A model generated the notes under the pieces. That model saw only the letters and a list, made by a program, of their open reading frames with translations, did no database searches and was not told where the DNA came from. A stretch of 64,000 nucleotides of DNA from Diphasiastrum complanatum. Lineage: Eukaryota; Streptophyta; Lycopodiopsida; Lycopodiales; Lycopodiaceae. Positions 56,284-64,000 of this stretch are shown here, piece after piece. The stretch covers positions 71,405,223 through 71,469,222 of the forward strand of contig CM055094.1 of the NCBI GenBank assembly GCA_029204225.1, read 5' to 3'. The position numbers and the translations under genes were made by a program. Each line of letters starts with the position of its first letter. The first letter of the stretch is position 1.

Positions 56284-56730
56284 ATCAAAAAGACCCTTTG
56301 TAAAGATACTTTTATTTTTTTTCTGTAGTTTCGACCGTCACCAGGCCCAATCAAAATGCACAGATTTGAAATCTACGTAACTTAGTTCAAATTAACTAAA
56401 AAATAAAAATGCAATATAGAAAACTTTGAAATTTGTGTCCAGGCAGCATGGACGTATCCCATTGGTTTCTTTTTCCTGCCCGACACGTGCTAATATGCCC
56501 GACGTCAATATCTCAAGTTAAATTTACTTTACTATGTTGGTTAGTATAATGAAAATTTCTAACTATACTTGTTACAGTTATAGAAATATAGTATGTACAA
56601 TTACATAAAATATGATGTACGCAGTAACTGTGACTATGTTGGCATTCACATTAGATTAAATGTGATACGAAAAATTAAAATCAAGTAACATATCAGAGAG
56701 ATTTTTGGCGCCCAATCTTTGAAAATAGCA
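56284..56730. other. AT-rich spacer upstream of the small gene
   Basis: No feature recognised apart from AT-rich runs. Confidence 0.5.
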
Positions 56731-57254
56731 ATGGCGAGGAGACCCAGATCTACAATCGATTATGTGATTCTTTACAATGAGAAAGATGAAGCTGATAACT
56801 GGAAGCCAACAAAATATACGAAGAACTCATGGGTATTGTTGCATCCATCATCAAAGGGCAATTTTTGACAAAAGAAAAGAGCAAAAATGACTTACAAATC
56901 TTATTGGAAAGCAAAAAATTTGGAGTTTAAGACTACTGCGGGAGGTCAATCTACAATGAGGAATATTTGAGTATGGTTGAGGTGGAAGAGCACTGGAAGC
57001 TTGATTTTATCAAAACAGAGCTCATGCTATTACAAACCAATCTACCAACATATTTCAGATTTATCATCAACGGAAGACTTGTAAGTACTTTATGTTTATT
57101 GCCATTTCAAAATAGAACAAAATAATAGAAGATGTCATCATTTACAATTGCACATGAACTAATATTTGCCATGTGACAGATGCAAAAAAGACATGAGCTG
57201 ATAATGTGCTGCAAAGATCTACCTACAACAATCACCATTGTGGGAGAACAATAG
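56731..57254 (+). pseudogene. Small unrecognised gene with one clear intron, apparently broken
   Basis: Starts MARRPRSTIDYVILYNEKDE at 56,731 and stays open for 45 codons to a TGA, after which a coding-like reading continues (MTYKSYWKAKNLEFK), shifts frame, and runs DYCGRSIYNEEYLSMVEVEE, HWKLDFIKTELMLLQTNLP, FRFIINGRL to a perfect donor GTAAGT at 57,081. The acceptor ACAG ends at 57,179, giving a 99-bp intron; the last exon in matching phase reads MQKRHELIMCCKDL ... VGEQ and stops at 57,254. I recognise no domain. One stop and one frameshift point to a pseudogene, unless an upstream intron is missed. Confidence 0.5.
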
Positions 57255-57467
57255 TTTCAAATAAACTTTAGTAAAAATCTGTGTATACACCCTTTCATTC
57301 AATAAATGAAAGCCCAAATTGGGCATCTATACATGTATTTTGTGCTCCCAAATTTAAACTGGAGCAGCATTTGATATATCAATGTATATTTTTCTATGAA
57401 GTCTATACATGTATTTTTGTTCTATGCTATCTATATTTTTTCTGATCTTGATTTAGTACAACTACAT
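57255..57467. other. No recognised gene
   Basis: Spacer with AATAAATGAAAG (about 57,300) that could serve as a polyadenylation signal for the small gene. Confidence 0.4.
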
Positions 57468-57595
57468 CATAACAAGTCCACATCCTATTTGGCCACTTGG
57501 CTTTCCCACCAAAATGTAAACCCTACTATTTTTGGGTCTAGATTCAAAGTACCCAACATTCAAATTTGAATCTACTTAAACTCAACTTCAATCTT

Positions 57596-58900
57596 TCACA
57601 CTCCCTCTTCAACTAGTTTTAGCATAGACTTTGATAACACTCCAAGTGAAGTCCTATGCTTCATGAAAAAGTCCTTTCTCAATGCTTTGGTGAAGATATT
57701 AGCTACACATTCCCTTGAGGACACATTTTGAAGCTCCACCTCTTTTGCAATGACTTGCTCTCTCACAAAATGATATTGCACCTCAATATGCAGCTTGCTC
57801 CTAGCAGGAAATATAGGATTGGTTGCCAACCTTGGGGATAATTGATTTTCACAAAAGATGATTGGGCTCTCTGACAAATCCAGCAAATGAAGATCCTTGA
57901 TTATCCTCTTGATCCATACCATCTCCTTTGTGCAATGTGTAAGAGCTTTGTACTCAGCCTCACTAGATGACAATGATATAGTGGCTTGTTTCTTCGACAT
58001 CCATGATAAAGCTACATCACCTATGAAAATACAATGAGCACTAATGGATTTCCTATCCATTATATCTCCAGCATAGTCGGAATCCGAAAATCCAAAAAGA
58101 TTAGATGATGATCCCTCATACAATATGCCAATTTCATACAATGAGCACTAATGGATTTCCTATCCATTATATCTCCAGCATAGTCGGAATCTTAAAATCC
58201 AAAAATATTAGATGATGATCCCTCATACAATATGCCAAAATCTTGAGTTCCAATGATGTATCTCAAAACTCGTTTTCCTATCTTCCAATGCTCCTTACTA
58301 GGATCTTGCATGAATTGACTCAATATTCCAATACAATAGCTTAGATCCGGTCTAGTAATGGTTAGAAAGATGAGTGAACCAGCTAGATTTTTATAGAGAG
58401 TAATGTCCTTGAAGGATCTTTCATTACCTCTTATAGTAAGCTTTACATGAAACTCCATAGGTGTATCAATAGCTTTTGCATCTACCATATGAAATCTTTC
58501 TAGAATAGAATTAGCATACTTCTCTTGACAAATGAAAGTAGATTGAGAAGATCTAATGACTTCTATTCCTAAAGTGTAATGCAAATTACCAAGATCATGC
58601 ACCTCAAACTCCTTCTTAAGAGCATTCTTGATATCCTCCAAATCTTGATTGTCTCCACCACTCAAGATGATATCATCCACAGATTAGCAAGATGGTAACA
58701 TCCTTTCCAGTAAACCTAAAACAAAGTGAATGATCATACTCACTCATAACAAAGCCTTGAGAGAGTAAAAAAGTGTTAAGCTTAGCATGCCAACTCCTTG
58801 GTGTCTGCTTAAGGCCATACAAACTCTTTTGTAGCAGACACACATGATTTGGCTTTGTTGATGAAATGTAGCTCTCAGGTTGGTCCATGTACACTTCCTT
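57596..58900 (-). pseudogene. Copia element 4, RT C-terminal half and RNase H (broken)
   Basis: Pieces in order on the minus strand: VYMDQPESY, SLYGLKQTPRSWHAKL, a frame break by the palm motif (the YVDD region now reads CG then MDDIILSGGDN), LHYTLGIEVI, LAGSLIFLTITRPDLSYCIG, VLRYIIGTQDFGILYEG, then a stop at a 107-bp tandem duplication, then DSDYAGDIMDRKSISA, ATISLSSSEAEYKALTH (RNase H), HIEVQYHFVREQV, ANIFTKAL and the stop at 57,596. The RNase H half (181 codons) is open. Confidence 0.9.
58030..58243. repeat. 107-bp tandem duplication inside RNase H
   Basis: Two direct units starting TACAATGAGCACTAATGG at 58,030 and 58,137, differing at a few bases. As 107 is not a multiple of 3, the duplication shifts the frame; one unit also has a stop where the other encodes Ser. 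Confidence 0.93.
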
Positions 58901-59567
58901 TTGACAAAATCACAAAAAATTCATTATTCCAAATCTGCATGCAAATGCTGAAAATTTGATATGCAATCTATTAGCCACCACTTAGGCTGATCCAATGATC
59001 GAAAAATCGGCCAAATCCAGTATTTGAATTAAAAAATGAGAATTGATCAAGTTTATGAACCTATATAGGATTTTGATCTACAAAAGATCCAATCTACAAA
59101 AGCAAAAAACTTGATTTTGGTGTAGAATCCTTTCTAGCATGCTCTAGCCTTTATATCTTCACCAAATCATTGATAGATATGATTTTCCCCCTTATTACCT
59201 GAAACAAAAACTCTAATACCATGTGAAGGATTTCAGATCAATGACGATCCAATCCATAAAAAGATCTTGGGTTTAGAGTTCATCTACACACAAAATGAGA
59301 TGCAAACTCTAGTAGAACTTGATCAAACGTGAATCAAAAGACCAATGGATAGTAGAAGCCAAGAGAACCATGTATAAGCATGAAATGAGATAGAGAAGAG
59401 AGAAGATATGCCTCTCCATGAGTTACATCCTTTTATAACAAGTCCAAATCCTATTTGGCCACTTGGCTTTCCCACCAAAATGTAAACCCCACTATTTTTG
59501 GGCTAGATTCAAAGTACCCAACATTTGAATTTAAATATACTCAAACTCAACTTCTAACTTTTCCACA

Positions 59568-59962
59568 CTTTCAAAAAGAGTTTATTCAAATGAAATTTTG
59601 ACTAATGAACTTTGAAAAGTCAAACTCTAAATCTAAAACAGAGTCGGCCTCAATTCGTCAAATATAGAAATGTAGCAAATATGATCAAACTAGTTGAATC
59701 TTTCATAGTTCTGGCTATCAAAAACCAGTAATCAGAATTTGGAATACCGATTCAAGCATACATGTTGCCAACTATGGACTAAAAGAGTTCACAACAATAG
59801 AAATCATTTGTATTGACTGGAACTTATCACATACCTTTTGGAAAAATCATCATTGCTTTGCTGTTCAAATGTTGTTTTTAGAGCTATAAAGTGAAGAATC
59901 ATGTTGAGATAGGTTGCTGGAGGACTATCAAAGATTTTCTTAGTTTCTAACCTAATCTTGCT
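59568..59962. other. No recognised gene
   Basis: AT-rich spacer between element 4 and the second leader copy. Confidence 0.5.
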
Positions 59963-61366
<1,404 letters not shown>

Positions 61367-61534
61367 ACTAGGGACACCTTCATTGCATTAACTCGTGGGT
61401 AGCATCTATCAATCTCCCTCTCAAATCCCCCAAAAGTGAAATGTACTACCAAAAGGTACAATGAAAAATGGGTTCTTTTTTTGTACCACCAAACCATGCT
61501 TTTTAGCCCTAATCACACAATAGATGAGGCATCC

Positions 61535-61944
61535 AGTAGTAAGAAGCCGAAGATGGATGGTTTGCATGTATTTGGATGCTGAGTTTATTTTCATCTACCT
61601 AAGAGCGAAAGGAGCAAAATGTAGGTGACAGCTTTGAAGTGTATTTTCACATGATATAATCAGCAAACGAAGGGGTATAGATGCCATGAGCTACTTGGAT
61701 GATGGATGCATAAGTCGTGATCATACTCTGTGAGATTCATAGGTTTGGCGATGATGAAAAAGATATTGATGAACTATCCAAGCATCTCAATGTGGACGAA
61801 GCAATTCCACCACCACAAGTTGATTATTCAGCCGAAGATGAAGGTCGTGGTACTCCTTCCGATTGTGGAGACAAGATGGAGAGTGTAAAACAAACCTATT
61901 GGATTAGAATGATCTCCAATACAATGTGCAACCACTCAACCTAA
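61535..61944 (+). pseudogene. Copia integrase C-terminal remnant and acidic linker
   Basis: Reading 61,540-61,740 gives a stop-ridden match to the copia integrase tail (DGLHVFGC, HLPKSERSKM, ALKCIFT, TKGYRCHE, KSRD), followed by a 75-codon open frame (HLNVDEAIPPPQVDYSAEDEG) typical of the acidic integrase-RT linker. It follows the leader copy in the same orientation, so both probably belong to one internally deleted element. Confidence 0.65.
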
Positions 61945-61949
61945 TCCAA

Positions 61950-62241
61950 ACTTCAGCCTTTTTTAGGCATGAGATACGTCTCTCTTTCCTCTCTTTAGAG
62001 TCATATACTCCTGAAATAGAAATATGAACACTACACTACCAAATTTGGTCCATATGGCCAAATTACATCAAATAAAGGTCATTTTGTGGGACTTAACCTC
62101 TACAACTTCTAAGACTATCTAACAATAGTAGACAATACTATTTTAATGACATTCACATGTGAAAATTTTGATGGGCCATCTACACAAGTTTGGCTCCATT
62201 AGGACTAAACTAGTCAAGAAAATAGTTGACAATCCTTCACA
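61950..62241 (-). repeat. Probable copia 3' LTR (minus strand)
   Basis: Minus strand: polypurine tract GAAGAGGGAG (62,242-62,251) is followed by TGTGAAGGATTGTC, the same arrangement as in element 4. The preceding codons (VEEGV) also match element 4's pol end. The LTR's far end is not defined; TTAGGACTAAA-rich text continues to about 61,950. Confidence 0.5.
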
Positions 62242-62791
62242 CTCCCTCTTCAACTATGCTTGCTAGTTTTACAATATAACTTTGGTCTATTTCAAGAATT
62301 AACTCCTTTTTAAGAATGTATTTTTCCTTTAAAATCCTATATATGATAGATAGAAAGATTTTATAATTGATATAGAGAATATTAGTGTTCAAGTTGGATG
62401 CTTCATTATCACTTATACCAATTTTACATAATGAGATGAGAAAAACTACATGAAGGAGTACGTAGAATCCTAATGGATGGGTTCCTCCATGATTATGCCT
62501 ATGATATCTTTGTAGAATAGTAGCAACACACCTTTTTGGTTCTGTTGCCGTCTGTTTTGGGTTGTGTTAGGAATATGGATTATAATAATTTTCAGTTGTG
62601 GGTGGAGTTACCATTGGTAAGCAAGGATTTGTTATATAGAACGAGTATTGCCTCCACCTCGATTGAATAATTGTTTCAATGATCATAATTTGAGGCACAA
62701 CCATCATCAAAATCTTGGAGCAGGAAATGATCCAAAATAGCAAGCACCTGTGCAAGTGGTAACGTTGAACAACCGTAATTGATATGTCCTA
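62242..62791. other. Unassigned region before the gypsy remnant
   Basis: The first 100 bp appear to be the internal 3' end belonging to the LTR at 62,241. The rest holds no recognised feature. Confidence 0.45.
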
Positions 62792-63097
62792 GTGGTCACT
62801 CGCCATAGGGATAAAGGAAAAGCGATAAGACAGGACATACCAGTTGGAGATTTGTGGCTAAGTAAAAGCCGAACATCCAACACTGACATAAGTCAGATGG
62901 CTAAAGTTACACTTGAGGTGTTACACCAATTGCAGCAGAATCAAGAACCCAATTCTTCTCGAAAATTGGTTGATATTGTGGCTGATAAGATTGCTGACTT
63001 TGTCAATAATTATAAGTTTCAAGTTATGATATGGCAGTTGATTCAAATTGCACCTTATTTAGCTGATTCAATATGCTCTAAATTTGTTAGAATTTAG
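62792..63097 (+). pseudogene. Gypsy-like element, gag/protease-linker fragment
   Basis: 101-codon open frame with HRDKGKAIRQDIP, MAKVTLEVLHQLQ and a polar tail. No catalytic motif. It is assigned to the element because protease and integrase pieces of the Ty3/gypsy type follow on the same strand. The assignment rests on context. Confidence 0.4.
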
Positions 63098-63186
63098 TGA
63101 CCAGCAGAGTTACCATCAGCATCGATCAGTACTATTGTGCAATCAACAAAACATGATATTGTTCTGACATTGGAAATTAACATTTC

Positions 63187-63330
63187 AGGATCTTAATATC
63201 GGAGGTGTACATATTGATGGTGGAGTAGGAGTGGATATTATCTATGAGGAAACATACAATATATTAAAAAATATACCATTTCAGAAAAGCCAACTTGTCT
63301 TCCAAATACAGGGGATTCTCGACTGGGGAA
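63187..63330 (+). pseudogene. Gypsy-type aspartic protease remnant
   Basis: Reading near 63,195-63,300 gives GGVHIDGGVGVDIIYEET, comparable with the IDGGSGVNI-type active site of plant Ty3/gypsy (Tat/Athila-like) proteases: Asp-Gly-Gly followed by a hydrophobic pair and Glu. The frame is short and breaks on both sides. Confidence 0.6.
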
Positions 63331-63533
63331 AATTCGGAAGGTTCCGGTAGGCATTAAAGGATTCAAGTTCTTGTTGAATTTTGTGGTTATGAGGCTGCCT
63401 ACATGAGCGGATGTGTATTTTGTTCTTTTGAGAAGACCCTGGTTATGACCTGTAAAAGTTGTCCATGACTAGGCAACATGAATTGTTATCTATCAGAGGC
63501 AGGGGACCCTAGTACCAACAATGGATTTACCGA

Positions 63534-63728
63534 ATGAACCATTTCAAAGGTGGTTCAGATTTCATTGGGAAGATTAACCCACCATCCAAGAATGGTCATC
63601 AATACATTGTGGTAGCCATAGATCATGTGACCAAGTGGGCGGAGGTGAAAGCTTTGCATGATAACACAACTAGATCCATAATCGGGTATCTTACTAACGC
63701 AGGTGCTAGAGAAAGGGGGCTCCTGGAA
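63534..63728 (+). pseudogene. Gypsy-type integrase core fragment
   Basis: 65 codons: SDFIGKINPPSKNGHQYIVV, AIDHVTKWAEVKALHDNT covers the start of the integrase core, including a conserved catalytic-strand Asp in AIDHVTKW, in the form used by plant Tat/Athila-type gypsy elements. RT and RNase H, expected between protease and integrase, are absent, so a deletion of several kilobases has joined these parts. The frame ends at 63,729; the remaining 270 bp hold nothing recognisable. Confidence 0.8.
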
Positions 63729-64000
63729 TGATTTTTTACAACCAACGTTATTCTCACTGCTTACAAGATATCCACGAGTTTTACACCTACGAGGCACAGA
63801 TACACATTGAGACAATTGACACATAACTAGACCCCTTAGAGAGTAGTACGAGTGGGGACAGTGAGGTCGGTGTTGGTGAACAAAGGCACCAAATAAATGA
63901 TTGAAAAATAAAAAGCTTGACATTCAGACTTTAAAATTAGAAAAAATAAATTCAAAATTAAAACTTCGAAAGTAAGAGTTTGAATTGTGTCTTTCTCTCT

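Larger units (their letters stand above)
57468..59567 (-). mobile_element. Copia element 4, internally deleted, with LTR remains at both ends
   Basis: 5' LTR 59,222-59,567 (TGTGGAAAAGTT ... CTTCACA), primer-binding site TGGTATTAGAG at 59,211-59,221 (a one-base variant of the usual site), pol remains 58,900-57,596, polypurine tract GAAGAGGGAG (57,601-57,610), then the 3' LTR from 57,600 down to about 57,468, where similarity to the 5' LTR stops. Gag, protease, integrase and the N-terminal half of RT are missing between about 59,200 and 58,900. Confidence 0.85.

Overview
This looks like nuclear DNA of a land plant with a repeat-rich, probably large genome. The evidence is several families of Ty1/copia LTR retrotransposons primed from the initiator-Met tRNA (TGGTATCAGAGCC just inside the LTR), Ty3/gypsy remnants, a hAT transposase, a tRNA-derived retroposon, long (TC)n/(AG)n tracts, a satellite array, and an APETALA2-type gene with a 31-bp internal exon. 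I cannot name the species. There are no operons, CRISPR arrays, rRNA genes or prokaryotic features.

Layout. 1-10,950: a degenerate copia element on + (element 1) with a second copia element (element 2, - strand) joined into it; upstream lies a repeat arm holding a 445-bp hAT-type MITE and a (TC)n tract. 12.4-14.7 kb: a broken hAT transposase gene, followed by a short tandem repeat and an 86-bp tRNA-like insert flanked by a 16-bp target-site duplication. 15.9-20.4 kb is the only genic island: an AP2-domain gene (+) whose splice sites and phases agree over six exons, convergent with a decayed C2H2/U1-type zinc-finger gene (-). 20.4-31.6 kb: a repeat arm shared with the window start, a 5' piece of element 2, element 3 copy A, an inverted copy of element 1 with its flank and MITE, and a fragment of an element 2 LTR. 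33.9-39.0 kb: element 3 copy B, a complete LTR element with 815-bp LTRs and a perfect 5-bp duplication (ACTAT).

39.0-43.8 kb holds copia and gypsy fragments. 43.85-47.29 kb is a satellite of about 593 bp per unit in an alternating (dimeric) arrangement, built around the palindrome AACTCGAACC/GGTTCGAGTT. 47.8-64 kb is mostly broken retroelements: two copies of one leader/gag segment, several LTRs, a copia remnant carrying an 843-bp insertion with 60-bp inverted ends, an internally deleted copia element with LTRs at 57.5 and 59.2-59.6 kb, and a gypsy remnant at the right end. A small unrecognised spliced reading frame sits at 56.7-57.25 kb.

The most unusual item is element 3. Two copies keep a long reading frame (586 and 620 codons) that joins a zinc knuckle and aspartic protease to an integrase remnant and about 280 residues with no reverse-transcriptase core. 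This looks like a mobilised, non-autonomous copia derivative. Its LTR carries five CCAAT motifs spaced 33, 33, 33 and 31 bp. The AP2 gene (short, single clear AP2 domain, unfamiliar C-terminus) and the palindromic higher-order satellite are next in interest.
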